In this document: in pieces, positions 9,421 through 17,266 of the stretch | How positions within the stretch are numbered: the first letter of the stretch is position 1 | How the letters are laid out: every line of letters begins with the position of its first letter | NCBI RefSeq assembly: GCF_900109655.1 | Contig: NZ_FOAT01000007.1 | Coordinates: 62,001 to 126,000, forward strand | Source: Hominimerdicola alba | GTDB taxonomy: Bacteria > Bacillota > Clostridia > Oscillospirales > Ruminococcaceae | Length of the DNA: 64,000 nucleotides | Direction: 5' to 3' | The notes under the pieces: generated by a model | Databases searched by the model: none | What the model saw: the letters and a program-made list of their open reading frames with translations, nothing else | What the model was told of the DNA's origin: nothing | Translations under genes and position numbers: made by a program

Positions 9421-10694
9421 TCAAAACAACTCCTGATGATCTGAATAATAACATCCTGCTCATCCGCAGTCATCTTATTATCGCTAGGCAGGCACAAACC
9501 TCTGCGGAAAATATCCGCACCAACATCCACCATACCGGTCTCCTTGATGTAGGCGTTACTTCTCGCACGACCGTTGCCGTTTGCCGTGATGAACGGATTA
9601 CTGCGATATGTCGGTTGCATATGCATTGGCTTCCAAATCGGTCTGCCCTCTGCATTGTACTGCGCAAGTTTTTCGAGAATCTCGGTAGGGCAAGTCTTGC
9701 CGTCCTCGTGGATATAAAGTGCATCATTCTCGCCGCGCACCTGCTTGCACATAGCGTCCTCGTTGATCAGCAGACAGCTCAGCCAATAATTCGGCTCGCT
9801 GTTCTTTTCATCAAAAGGATTCATGATAACGGGTAGCCCATTGAAACCTTCCTTGTAGCGCTCATATATCGCTTTCTTCTGAGCAATATGCTCATCCAGA
9901 TAAGGAATCTGACCTCTGACGATGCCTGCAACGATGTTCGAGATACGGTAATTGTAACCGATCTCCTCGTGCTGATACCAAGCTGCGTCCTCACGGCTTT
10001 GAGTGCTCCACTTGCGTACCTTGTCAGCATCTTCCTTGCTGTCGGTCAGGAACATACCGCCTGCCGAACCGGTAATGATCTTGTTTCCATTGAACGAAAT
10101 ACAGCCGTAATCACCGAAAGTGCCTGTCTGCCTGCCTTTATATGTAGCGCCAAGGCTCTCAGCAGCATCCTCGACGATCAGCGCACCATGCTTTTCACAG
10201 ATAGCCTTGATCTCGTCTATCTTTCCGGGAGTGCCATATAAATGGGCAACAACTACCAGCTTGACATCGGGATAGATCTGAAACGCTTTTTCCAGAGCAA
10301 CAGGACACATATTCCATGTATCATATTCGGTGTCAATGAAAACAGCCTCGCCGTCTTCATAAGCAACGGGATTGACTGTAGCATCGAAAGTCATGTCGGA
10401 ACAGAATACCTTATGACCCTGAAGAGTACCGCAGTTTGGCTTCGGCATACCGTAGAGCTTCTCGCCTGCCAGCTTGATAGCCATATGCAGTGCAGCCGTA
10501 CCGCATGAGAGACCGACAGCATACTTGCAGCCAACATACTCAGCTATCTGCTTTTCGATCTCGTTGATGTTCGCACCAACGGTACTTACCCAGTTGGTTT
10601 CGATTGCTTCATCGACCCACTTCTGCTCGTCACCGTGCATTGTAGGTGACGAGAGCCAGATCTTCTTTTCAAAAGGTTTTAGTTCCATATTCAT
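9417..10694 (-). CDS. DegT/DnrJ/EryC1/StrS aminotransferase
   Basis: A 425-residue PLP aminotransferase of the sugar-modifying DegT family, converting a nucleotide keto-sugar to an amino sugar in the cytoplasm. The PLP-binding lysine is in FNGNKIITGSAGG (about residue 205), and the substrate side includes SCGTAALH. First gene of the polysaccharide operon. ATG at 10694 (or 10688) is preferred because AAGGGGAAG lies directly upstream; an in-frame ATG at 10751 would add residues from a hairpin region and has no ribosome binding site. No 4,6-dehydratase that would supply its substrate is in the window. GC content is higher than in the glycosyltransferase genes below 8 kb. Confidence 0.92.
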   Translation of the reverse strand: MNMELKPFEKKIWLSSPTMHGDEQKWVDEAIETNWVSTVGANINEIEKQIAEYVGCKYAVGLSCGTAALHMAIKLAGEKLYGMPKPNCGTLQGHKVFCSDMTFDATVNPVAYEDGEAVFIDTEYDTWNMCPVALEKAFQIYPDVKLVVVAHLYGTPGKIDEIKAICEKHGALIVEDAAESLGATYKGRQTGTFGDYGCISFNGNKIITGSAGGMFLTDSKEDADKVRKWSTQSREDAAWYQHEEIGYNYRISNIVAGIVRGQIPYLDEHIAQKKAIYERYKEGFNGLPVIMNPFDEKNSEPNYWLSCLLINEDAMCKQVRGENDALYIHEDGKTCPTEILEKLAQYNAEGRPIWKPMHMQPTYRSNPFITANGNGRARSNAYIKETGMVDVGADIFRRGLCLPSDNKMTADEQDVIIQIIRSCFE

Positions 10695-10716
10695 ACTTCC
10701 CCTTGATGTATCTTTT

Positions 10717-10739
10717 ATTTTCGCACAATCAGCGAAAAT
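10717..10739 (-). repeat. 8-bp inverted repeat before the aminotransferase start
   Basis: ATTTTCGC and GCGAAAAT are separated by 7 nt and lie 23 nt upstream of the ATG at 10694. In the leader RNA this can form a hairpin close to the ribosome binding site. It shares the GCGAAAA/TTTTCGC core with the palindrome at 10950-10972, so one may compete with the other. Confidence 0.5.
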
Positions 10740-10837
10740 TATAATTATCATTGTTCATAAAAAAACATCTATTCACCTTACTGACCCGGTCAAAAGGCGC
10801 TGATGTCAAATATATATCCCAAAATAATAAAATTTGT

Positions 10838-10972
10838 AAAAAGCACCGCAAAGCACTAAAAATGCCCATCACAGGACACCCCTGACGAACAGCTGACGAA
10901 TGCCTTGCCGAGTCAGTCATCAGGTGCTTCTGTCAAACATAAAAATTTCTCGCAAAATAAGATATTTTGCGA
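10838..10972 (-). promoter_or_regulatory. Structured leader RNA of the polysaccharide operon
   Basis: Transcribed from the promoter at 11017-11045, the leader first meets a perfect 10-bp palindrome (10950-10959 with 10963-10972). Then a domain of about 90 nt is closed by AAGCACC (10923-10929 read in reverse) pairing with GGTGCTT (10841-10847 read in reverse) and followed by a short U-run. The closed domain followed by U residues could act as an attenuator. It does not match any riboswitch class recognised by eye. Confidence 0.45.
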
Positions 10973-11016
10973 ACAGAACAAAAATAACACACATTTACAT
11001 ATTTTAACACTCTATG

Positions 11017-11045
11017 ATTATATCATTTATAAAATGCTATGTCAA
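11017..11045 (-). promoter_or_regulatory. Promoter of the polysaccharide operon
   Basis: On the minus strand a consensus -35 TTGACA (11040-11045) and -10 TATAAT (11017-11022) are separated by exactly 17 bp. Transcription would start near 11010, leaving an untranslated leader of about 316 nt before the aminotransferase gene. Both hexamers are perfect, so expression is probably controlled after initiation, in the leader, rather than by an activator. Confidence 0.85.
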
Positions 11046-11306
11046 GGGAAAAGTGATAGATTCGTGAATGTGATGAAAACGTCACGTTAAAACCGCCATT
11101 AATTGATAACATTTTGGTTTGAATCAGTACATAATGAGCACCAAAACAACTAATTTACAAATAGATTTGCCCGAAAAACAGGGTCTTCACTGGGATAATT
11201 GACAGCTAACGTCAGTCAAAATCGTCTGTGAATTCACAACGATTAAGCCGTGAGAAATGTGACTTCTAAGTTCATGAACGCCATGTCATATAATTCTCAT
11301 AATTTC

Positions 11307-11335
11307 TTGACTTTTCACCTTAGCATAGGTATAAT
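11307..11335 (+). promoter_or_regulatory. Promoter of the S41 protease gene
   Basis: TTGACT (11307-11312) and TATAAT (11330-11335) with a 17-bp spacer. The start site would be near 11342, giving a leader of about 120 nt containing a tiny open frame at 11365-11409. Confidence 0.8.
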
Positions 11336-11364
11336 ATAGAAGAAAGCCTTCATGGGAGAAAACT

Positions 11365-11409
11365 ATGTATGATTTCGATCATTCAAAACAGAAAAAGCTT
11401 ATGGGCTAA
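11365..11409 (+). CDS. Tiny leader open frame (14 codons)
   Basis: ATG at 11365 is preceded by GGGAGAAAACT, a plausible ribosome binding site, and reads MYDFDHSKQKKLMG before a TAA. It sits between the promoter at 11307-11335 and the S41 protease gene. It may be a leader peptide or a chance frame; nothing beyond the ribosome binding site supports it. Confidence 0.3.
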   Translation: MYDFDHSKQKKLMG

Positions 11410-11462
11410 CGAAATATCAGGGTATACACAATTTAAATAAAAAAACCAAAGGAGATATCAAA

Positions 11463-13184
11463 ATGGATAATTTTATCGGAGCGCTTCGGCACTTATTTTC
11501 CACGGCGAATGTGACACATATAATATGGTGTGGGGCTGTACTGCTGACTATGCTGATGCTTGCGGTACTTCATCACCGCTGGAAAGATGACACAAATGGG
11601 CTCAGCAAATGGCGGCTGCTTTGTCTGGTGCCGATGCTTATCTGCGCAGTTCATGCAGGAATATACGTTGTGGGCGCACCGTCGTTTCTCGGCGGATTCT
11701 ATGCAATGTATATCATCGCTTTGCTCATGCTGATACCCATGCTGTTTGCAAAACGCAGGACAGGCTACCGCATAGCCGCCGTTCTGACAGGCATTTTGTC
11801 CTGCCTTTGCGGATTTTATTTCTGTGCATCTTCTCCCCTCGTATTCAATCACACAAGGGAAAGCTACACCGAATCATTCCACTCGCTGGTCATGGATATG
11901 GACAAGCACTATGTTCTGAAAGAATGGAAAGATGTGGATTTTGCGGCACTTGAAGAAAAGTATATGCCTATGGTGGAGGAAGCCGAAAAGGAGCAGAGCC
12001 AGGGCAAGTTTGCCGATGCTGTCATGATGTTCTGCTGTGAACTGCACGACGGTCACATCGGTGTTGCGGCGGATTTTGACGATGATGACTACACATCGGT
12101 CATCACACCTCACGATTACGGTTTCGCAACAGTCAAGCTGGACAGCGGTGAGGTCATAGCCGTTTGCACCGATGAAACTGCGAACAGTCTCGGCATAGAG
12201 GACGGAACTGTTATCACAAGATGGAACGGCAAACCTGTTTTGCAGGCGGCTGAGGAAGATGTACCCAACCTCGGTACACCTGTAAAGACCAACGAGGAAA
12301 TAGTCGATGTGATGAATCTCGACCTTGCAGGCGGTGATACACTTGATGTTTCTTTCCTTGATAAAAACGGAAATGAGCAGACAGTAACAGTGCGTGCTAA
12401 GGAGGGCGTTGATACCAAGCGTGAGGCAATGGCTGCTTTCAGAGGGATAGAAATGCCCATCGATGAGGAGAAATTTCTGGCGGAGAATTTCAGCACAAAA
12501 ATGCTCGATGACAAATGCGGCTATCTGAAAGTTGTCGCTGAGACTATGGGCTCTACATTCCGGAACTTATCAGGCTATCTGACAGGCGATCAGAAATATG
12601 CCAGAGAAATGTTCCGTGAAAAGCTGAATGATCTGAGATCCCAGGGTATGGAATACCTTGTCATCGACCTGCGCAACAACGAGGGCGGCTTTGACGAGAT
12701 AGCCATAGCGCTGTGCGATCTGCTGACGGACAAGGACTGGTACGGTCAGGGTCTGGGCATACGCAGGGACGGAAAATACACCTGTGTGTCCGATCACTGC
12801 ATACACGGCACAGGCGAATTTGCCGATCTTAAAGTCGTTGCGCTGACAAATTATGAATGTGCCAGCGCAGGTGACGGTTTCTCGCTGTATCTTTCAAAGC
12901 TCCCGAATGTTACCGTTGCAGGCATCACCGACCCCTGCGGATGCAATCAGGAAACAGGCGGTATAAGCACTTTGTCCGAGGGCATAGTTACGGTATATTA
13001 CCCCACTGGTCTGATACTTAACGAGGACGGCGAGCCTAACATCGATGTCAATTCCGACCGTATAAGCCGCAATCCTGTTGAAGTACATATCCCCTTCGAC
13101 CGCGATGCAGCTATGAAGATTTTCCGCGACAAGCAGGATTATGAGCTGGAGTGGGCTGTGAAGTATGTTAAAGGTGATGCATAA
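11463..13184 (+). CDS. Membrane-anchored S41 family peptidase
   Basis: A 573-residue protein with four N-terminal hydrophobic helices (about 18-36, 52-70, 76-97, 103-121), then an extracytoplasmic region with a PDZ-like segment (about 215-310) and an S41 (tail-specific protease) catalytic core. The core shows YLVIDLRNNEGG (398-409) and the nucleophile Ser at about 468 in CASAGDG; the general-base Lys is less obvious. It would cut exported proteins at the outer membrane face or wall. Four helices are unusual for Ctp-type proteases, which usually have one. Ribosome binding site AAAGGAGATATC precedes the ATG. A small membrane protein gene follows after 57 bp. Confidence 0.85.
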   Translation: MDNFIGALRHLFSTANVTHIIWCGAVLLTMLMLAVLHHRWKDDTNGLSKWRLLCLVPMLICAVHAGIYVVGAPSFLGGFYAMYIIALLMLIPMLFAKRRTGYRIAAVLTGILSCLCGFYFCASSPLVFNHTRESYTESFHSLVMDMDKHYVLKEWKDVDFAALEEKYMPMVEEAEKEQSQGKFADAVMMFCCELHDGHIGVAADFDDDDYTSVITPHDYGFATVKLDSGEVIAVCTDETANSLGIEDGTVITRWNGKPVLQAAEEDVPNLGTPVKTNEEIVDVMNLDLAGGDTLDVSFLDKNGNEQTVTVRAKEGVDTKREAMAAFRGIEMPIDEEKFLAENFSTKMLDDKCGYLKVVAETMGSTFRNLSGYLTGDQKYAREMFREKLNDLRSQGMEYLVIDLRNNEGGFDEIAIALCDLLTDKDWYGQGLGIRRDGKYTCVSDHCIHGTGEFADLKVVALTNYECASAGDGFSLYLSKLPNVTVAGITDPCGCNQETGGISTLSEGIVTVYYPTGLILNEDGEPNIDVNSDRISRNPVEVHIPFDRDAAMKIFRDKQDYELEWAVKYVKGDA

Positions 13185-13241
13185 ATTTAGTCCGTTTTCA
13201 CTTTTGTGTTGTAACATAATCGAGATCAATAGGAGAAAAAT

Positions 13242-13535
13242 ATGAAGAACAACAAAACGATCACGATAATGGATATTATCGTTTACCTGATGAACGATCT
13301 GCTCGGATGGTTTATCATTATATGGTTTGACTCAACCGGGAATGACGGAAAATTTCAAGATTTGAGCCTGCATCGGGTTATCCTTGCAATAGGTCTTATC
13401 CATATTGTTTTAAGCCTGCTATGCAATGTGTTCTTATTCAAAAAGAAGAAAATCGGGAACAAGCTGTTTATTTATAATGTAGTAATGACGATACTTCCAT
13501 ATCTGTATCTGGCATTTACATGGTTTATACCATAA
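13242..13535 (+). CDS. Small three-helix membrane protein
   Basis: A 97-residue protein with three hydrophobic segments (about 9-29, 42-65, 76-95), preceded by AGGAGAAAAAT. No known function recognised. Its middle, LGWFIIIWFDSTGNDGKF, closely resembles LGWVIYIIFDITSPNDPKF in the 103-residue protein encoded at 19616-19927, and both have the same length and helix layout, so they appear to be one family. Here it follows a membrane S41 protease and is followed by a strong terminator. Confidence 0.7.
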   Translation: MKNNKTITIMDIIVYLMNDLLGWFIIIWFDSTGNDGKFQDLSLHRVILAIGLIHIVLSLLCNVFLFKKKKIGNKLFIYNVVMTILPYLYLAFTWFIP

Positions 13536-13544
13536 TAATAAATT

Positions 13545-13587
13545 TCTCCCCATGTATTATTTTTCAATAGTACATGGGGAGATTTTT
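13545..13587. terminator. Intrinsic terminator between convergent genes
   Basis: A 12-bp perfect stem, TCTCCCCATGTA (13545-13556) with TACATGGGGAGA (13571-13582), is followed on the plus strand by TTTTT. It ends the S41 protease/small membrane protein unit and lies between it and the convergent DUF2625 gene. Confidence 0.9.
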
Positions 13588-13617
13588 CATTATTGTCATT
13601 CATAAAAACATTCCGTA

Positions 13618-14196
13618 TCAAAGCTGTTTCAGAAATTCCATTTCAAGCCCGATGATCTCTTTCATGGATATCACCGAGCGTTTTCTGCTTTCAAAGCTAT
13701 CTGATTTTGCCCACAGGAACGGGTAAAAGGATATTCCCGAATCAAGGCTCAGACCCGCTGTTTCGTCCTGCCAGCCATTCCAGCGATAGTCGGTGTAATA
13801 TCTGTCAGTATCACCGTGCAGACACCATGACAGGAAATTGCCGTACCCGATCTCCATATCCTCTACCGCAAGAGAATCAGGAGCAAAGTATCCGATATTT
13901 CCGTTACTAAGATAAATGAACAGACCGCCAAGTATATCTTCACCGACCACAAGATCATCATAAGGGAACAGCTCATTCCTTGCCATAAGATCAAGTTCGC
14001 CCGAACCGTATACCCTTATCCAGTCATCAATCACGATACCGCCTGTATGCTCCAGCAGGATACCAAGCACGCTATCGGGGTTTATCTGATACTTCCCTTT
14101 TATACTTTCGCCAATGCTGTCATCATGAGGAAGTATAACCACTTTCTTCTCAGAGCTGTTTATCAGGTCAAGTACTTTCCGCGCTTTCTCATTCAT
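13618..14196 (-). CDS. DUF2625 family protein
   Basis: A 192-residue soluble protein matching the DUF2625 family pattern: PDSVLGILLEHTGGIVIDDW, then IRVYGSGELDLM and a C-terminal FYPFLWA. The function of the family is unknown. It is the last gene of the lipoprotein-sigma-anti-sigma operon, 24 bp after the anti-sigma gene, but may simply be carried along. No signal peptide or membrane segment. Confidence 0.72.
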   Translation of the reverse strand: MNEKARKVLDLINSSEKKVVILPHDDSIGESIKGKYQINPDSVLGILLEHTGGIVIDDWIRVYGSGELDLMARNELFPYDDLVVGEDILGGLFIYLSNGNIGYFAPDSLAVEDMEIGYGNFLSWCLHGDTDRYYTDYRWNGWQDETAGLSLDSGISFYPFLWAKSDSFESRKRSVISMKEIIGLEMEFLKQL

Positions 14197-14220
14197 TGCC
14201 TTTCCTCCGCCAAAATATAT

Positions 14221-14910
14221 TTATCCCATCACATCACGTACCAGATCAGACATCTTCTGCTCATCAATTCCGTCGCTCAGGGATACCGAGTAAAAATGTC
14301 CGTCATTTATCCACACAGCGAGATAATACCGCTTGTCATTTCCCTTTAAAGTGACCGTCGTACCGTTGATATCTATGTCCTTGACCGTTCCGTATTCGTT
14401 GTAATCCCCGGAGATATCTTCCGTGTCCTTGCCTGCGCGGATACAGCAGTATTCGCCGTTTGCACCGTTGTAGTTTATCTCCGCAAAATCCCCGAACATC
14501 ACCGAATAGCACTGCTCTGTCACCTCAAAGGGCAGATTTTTGATGTCGTGAAGCTTAACCCCGAAAGCATCGGAAAGCTCATTCGCGCCGCCATATTCCT
14601 GTACATCATATCCATGCTGTGTCTGTCCGTCATCCGAATCTGCCGAACCGGCTAATATCTCGCTTTCGGCACTCTTAGCCACATTAGGTGAACTGTCATC
14701 GGGGGTCTGCGGAAGTTTATCCCTGCTGAGCAGAGCCGCCGCACCCACAGCTATCACAAGGCAAGCCGCCAAAGCCGATATCATTTTTACTGCCGTATTG
14801 ATGCGCTTCCGCTTCTGCCTTGCGCCAATATTCCCGATTATGCGCTCCCGCATCTCATCGTTAAGTTCTATATGTTCCATAATTTCGTTATACTTGCTCA
14901 CCGAAATCAT
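14221..14910 (-). CDS. Putative anti-sigma factor with C-terminal sensor domain
   Basis: A 229-residue single-pass membrane protein: cytoplasmic N-terminus (about 1-38) with MRERIIGNIGARQKRKR, one transmembrane helix (about 42-61), then an extracytoplasmic domain. It overlaps the ECF sigma gene by 23 bp, the usual layout for a cognate anti-sigma. The outer domain (EDISGDYNEYGT through KGNDKRYYLAVW) matches the C-terminal domain of the lipoprotein at 15515-16723, suggesting a DUF4367-like sensor shared between regulator and exported product. ATG 14910 follows AGAGGAG closely; GTG 14901 is an alternative. Confidence 0.75.
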   Translation of the reverse strand: MISVSKYNEIMEHIELNDEMRERIIGNIGARQKRKRINTAVKMISALAACLVIAVGAAALLSRDKLPQTPDDSSPNVAKSAESEILAGSADSDDGQTQHGYDVQEYGGANELSDAFGVKLHDIKNLPFEVTEQCYSVMFGDFAEINYNGANGEYCCIRAGKDTEDISGDYNEYGTVKDIDINGTTVTLKGNDKRYYLAVWINDGHFYSVSLSDGIDEQKMSDLVRDVMG

Positions 14911-15499
14911 ACTCCTCTTTAAGTATCTCTTTGAGCTTCGCCCTTGCACGTTTAAGTCTTGTGCGGATATTTGCACCCGTTTCCCCGAGGATATCTGCTA
15001 TCTCGTCTGTCTGATAGCCTTCCTCGTAAAACAGGTGTATCACCTCGCGGTAATTGTCGGGAAGTTCCTTTACTGCCTCCCATACAAAGGTCAGGTCCTC
15101 GCGCTGTTCAGCGACCAGTTCGTCGTTAAGTTCATCTGTGTCACGCAGTTTGTTGTACTCTATCCTGTTCTTTGAAAGATTAGCCGCCACCCGTATCAGC
15201 CACGCCTTTTCATGCTCATCGCTCTCAAAGTCGGGGGCTGAATCCAGCAGTTTTATGAGGGTGTCCTGAAGTATCTCCTCTGCGTCCTGCATATTGTGTA
15301 CATAGGAATATGCAAGCCTTAGTATTCTGTTTCCGTGCCTGTCCATCACCCCGCGCAGGTGCTGTTCCTGTGCTGTCTGTGATCTTGCAGACGAACCCAT
15401 TCTGATAAACGGCTTTGCCGCCAGCAGATACACCGCAAAGCATATCTGCCGCAGCTTTTCAAAGACCGTCTGCGCATAATTCCGGTATGCGATCTCCAT
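14888..15499 (-). CDS. ECF-type RNA polymerase sigma factor
   Basis: A 203-residue sigma-70 family factor of the extracytoplasmic-function class. Region 2 lies near residues 55-115 (ILRLAYSYVHNMQDAEEILQDT) and region 4 near 135-190 (LPDNYREVIHLFYEEGYQTDEIADIL) with its helix-turn-helix. An N-terminal extension of about 45 residues with a hydrophobic patch (ICFAVYLLAAKPF) is unusual for this class. AACAGGAGATCAAT precedes the ATG. It lies between the lipoprotein and the anti-sigma gene and probably controls this operon, although the visible promoter is a housekeeping-type sequence. Confidence 0.9.
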   Translation of the reverse strand: MEIAYRNYAQTVFEKLRQICFAVYLLAAKPFIRMGSSARSQTAQEQHLRGVMDRHGNRILRLAYSYVHNMQDAEEILQDTLIKLLDSAPDFESDEHEKAWLIRVAANLSKNRIEYNKLRDTDELNDELVAEQREDLTFVWEAVKELPDNYREVIHLFYEEGYQTDEIADILGETGANIRTRLKRARAKLKEILKEEYDFGEQV

Positions 15500-15514
15500 A
15501 TTGATCTCCTGTTA

Positions 15515-16723
15515 TTATTTGTTTTCGTTTATAAGAGCAGTAATATCTGCCTGAGCTGTTTCCATTGAAACTCCATTTGCGGCATAATAGGAATAGCTGT
15601 ACTCATCATCGTTCCATACCGCGCCAAATACCTTGCCGTCATTTCCGCGGAGATATATGGTCATATCATCTATCTCCATTGCCGAATTCTCGTTATAGTC
15701 ATTGTGATCCCCCGAGATATCATCGACTTCCCTGCCCTTGCGATAGCTTATCTCGTTGTCCTCTGTTCCGTATCTTACCTCAGCAAGTCCGTCAAAAGCC
15801 TGTATCAGATAAATGCTTTTTTCGCCCAGCTTCTCGGGAACATTAAACGCAAGTCCCGCTTCCCTGCCTGCTTCCTCGGCAGTAGAATACTCTACCCAGG
15901 GATTTGGCATCTCCATTTTTTCCTCACCTGTTTCCGAATATTCTTCATCGGCATCACCGAGAGTAAAATCTGTAGTGTAAGTTATCTCTGCATTGCCCTC
16001 GAGGTCTTCATAAACATACACCAGCACATAGGTCGGCTGTTCGACCCAAACTGCAGTCACCTTGCAGAGTAAGCAGTAATTCGTTCCTGCGACCGCCTGT
16101 GTACCAAGAAGTGCAACAGGCTCATATTCTGCACCGACCAAAGTTTCACGAGCCTTTTCAAGTGCCGCACTTGCTTCGGGATGCTTGTCTAATGCTATCT
16201 CATCGGAAATGCTCCAGCCGCCCTCAATATTCTCCGCGCCTGTTTCCGCATATCCGTTCTCGGTATTGCCGAGAGTTATATCCATGGTATCAGTTATCTC
16301 AGCCTTGCCCTCAAGGTCTTCGTAAACATAGACCACCGCATAGTTCTGCCGTGTATGGTTATATAGCGATGTCACCTTGCAGAGTATGCAGTAGTTCGTT
16401 CCTGCAACTACCTGTTTACCGAGAAGTGCAACAGGCTCATATTCCGCATCCATCATTTTTACAAAAGTCTTTTCAATTGCCGCCCTTGCTTCGGGATTCT
16501 TATCCATATCGATCTCATCGGGAATGATCCACCCGCCGTCAATACCGCTCATTTCAGCACCCTCGCTATTCTGAGTTTCTTCTGTCTGCTCATCGGTAGT
16601 CTGTACCTCAGCGGTGTTTTCGATCTTTGCACCGACATTTGAAGATGTCTCATTCACGTTTCCGCAAGCTGTCATACCTGCTGCCATAACCAGTGCCATT
16701 ACCATTGCTGTCATCTTTTTCAT
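15515..16723 (-). CDS. Lipoprotein with two cystatin-like QVVAG domains
   Basis: A 402-residue exported lipoprotein: signal peptide with lipobox MTAC (lipidated Cys at 20), acidic linker, two tandem repeats of about 105 residues (61-165 and 166-268), and a C-terminal domain (about 275-402) shared with the anti-sigma factor. Each repeat contains a cystatin-type first hairpin, LLGKQVVAGTNYCIL (QVVAG at 104-108) and LLGTQAVAGTNYCLL (QAVAG at 209-213), followed by YVYEDLEGxAEI. In cystatins this loop wedges into papain-like proteases; an inhibitor or adhesion role here is inference. First gene of the sigma/anti-sigma operon. Confidence 0.8.
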   Translation of the reverse strand: MKKMTAMVMALVMAAGMTACGNVNETSSNVGAKIENTAEVQTTDEQTEETQNSEGAEMSGIDGGWIIPDEIDMDKNPEARAAIEKTFVKMMDAEYEPVALLGKQVVAGTNYCILCKVTSLYNHTRQNYAVVYVYEDLEGKAEITDTMDITLGNTENGYAETGAENIEGGWSISDEIALDKHPEASAALEKARETLVGAEYEPVALLGTQAVAGTNYCLLCKVTAVWVEQPTYVLVYVYEDLEGNAEITYTTDFTLGDADEEYSETGEEKMEMPNPWVEYSTAEEAGREAGLAFNVPEKLGEKSIYLIQAFDGLAEVRYGTEDNEISYRKGREVDDISGDHNDYNENSAMEIDDMTIYLRGNDGKVFGAVWNDDEYSYSYYAANGVSMETAQADITALINENK

Positions 16724-16870
16724 AATAATTACCTCTTTCTGTAATATAGTTTTCCAAAGGCTTTATAGTAAGCTTCATTTGCCTTTCTGACCTATATACA
16801 GCTGAGAAGATGAAATTGTGACACTGATTTCAAAAAATTTTTTTGACAGTGAAATACTCTGTTTTACTTC

Positions 16871-16899
16871 ATTATACCGCACCAACGGCTGTCTGTCAA
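16871..16899 (-). promoter_or_regulatory. Promoter of the lipoprotein/ECF sigma operon
   Basis: Minus-strand TTGACA (16894-16899) and TATAAT (16871-16876) separated by 17 bp, start near 16864, leader of about 140 nt. It is a consensus sigma-A promoter rather than an ECF-type one. Confidence 0.82.
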
Positions 16900-17053
16900 G
16901 AAAACCGCTCTGCCATCTGATAAATGTTAGTATACTATTTATATATAGATATATATAGAGCTTTCACCGACGCAGGTTTTGTCCGCTAGGTCAATTGTGC
17001 ACAAGGTAGAAAATGCCGGCATTTTTTTGTAGTATCAGACATTGGTTATTATA

Positions 17054-17082
17054 TTGACAATCGGGTAATAAGAAGATATAAT
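17054..17082 (+). promoter_or_regulatory. Promoter of the riboswitch-dockerin gene unit
   Basis: Consensus TTGACA (17054-17059) and TATAAT (17077-17082) with a 17-bp spacer. The start site near 17089 lies only about 5 nt before the riboswitch. Confidence 0.88.
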
Positions 17083-17093
17083 TAAATAGTATA

Positions 17094-17168
17094 AGGGCAA
17101 AACTGCTTAAAAGCAGCGACGCAAAGCCAAGGGTCTAAGCCTGTGAGGGTATGACAGCCGGTTGCCGA
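17094..17168 (+). ncRNA. Cyclic-di-GMP-I (GEMM) riboswitch
   Basis: The sequence fits the GEMM-I aptamer: AAGGGCAAAACTGC at the 5' side, a P2 hairpin CTGC/GCAG, the invariant GACGCAAAGCC, GGGTCTAAG, then TATGACAGCCGGTTGCC. P1 closes by GGCAA (17096-17100) with TTGCC (17162-17166). The terminator downstream repeats the same GGCAA/TTGCC complementarity (17201-17205, 17219-17223), so P1 and terminator strands can exchange. Ligand binding that holds P1 would leave the terminator free, predicting an OFF switch; this direction is inference. Confidence 0.9.
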
Positions 17169-17198
17169 GGGTTATCCCCTGACGATATATCGGTATTC

Positions 17199-17231
17199 AA
17201 GGCAATGCGTTTTTTGTATTGCCTTTTTGTT
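17199..17231 (+). terminator. Riboswitch expression-platform terminator
   Basis: Stem AAGGCAAT (17199-17206) with ATTGCCTT (17218-17225), followed by a T-rich tract. Placed 30 nt after the aptamer, it is the likely expression platform for transcriptional control. Confidence 0.82.
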
Positions 17232-17266
17232 TTAATGATAAAAATATCAGCTGCGCAGTCACGGTA

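Noticed and set aside
10838-10972. Possible riboswitch of a known class in the polysaccharide leader
   Set aside because: No conserved core of cyclic-di-GMP, glycine, TPP, SAM or T-box type could be matched by eye, so it is described only as a structured leader.
16900-17050. TA-rich repeats such as TATATATAGATATATATAGAG
   Set aside because: Simple low-complexity sequence upstream of two promoters; no element boundaries or second copy seen.
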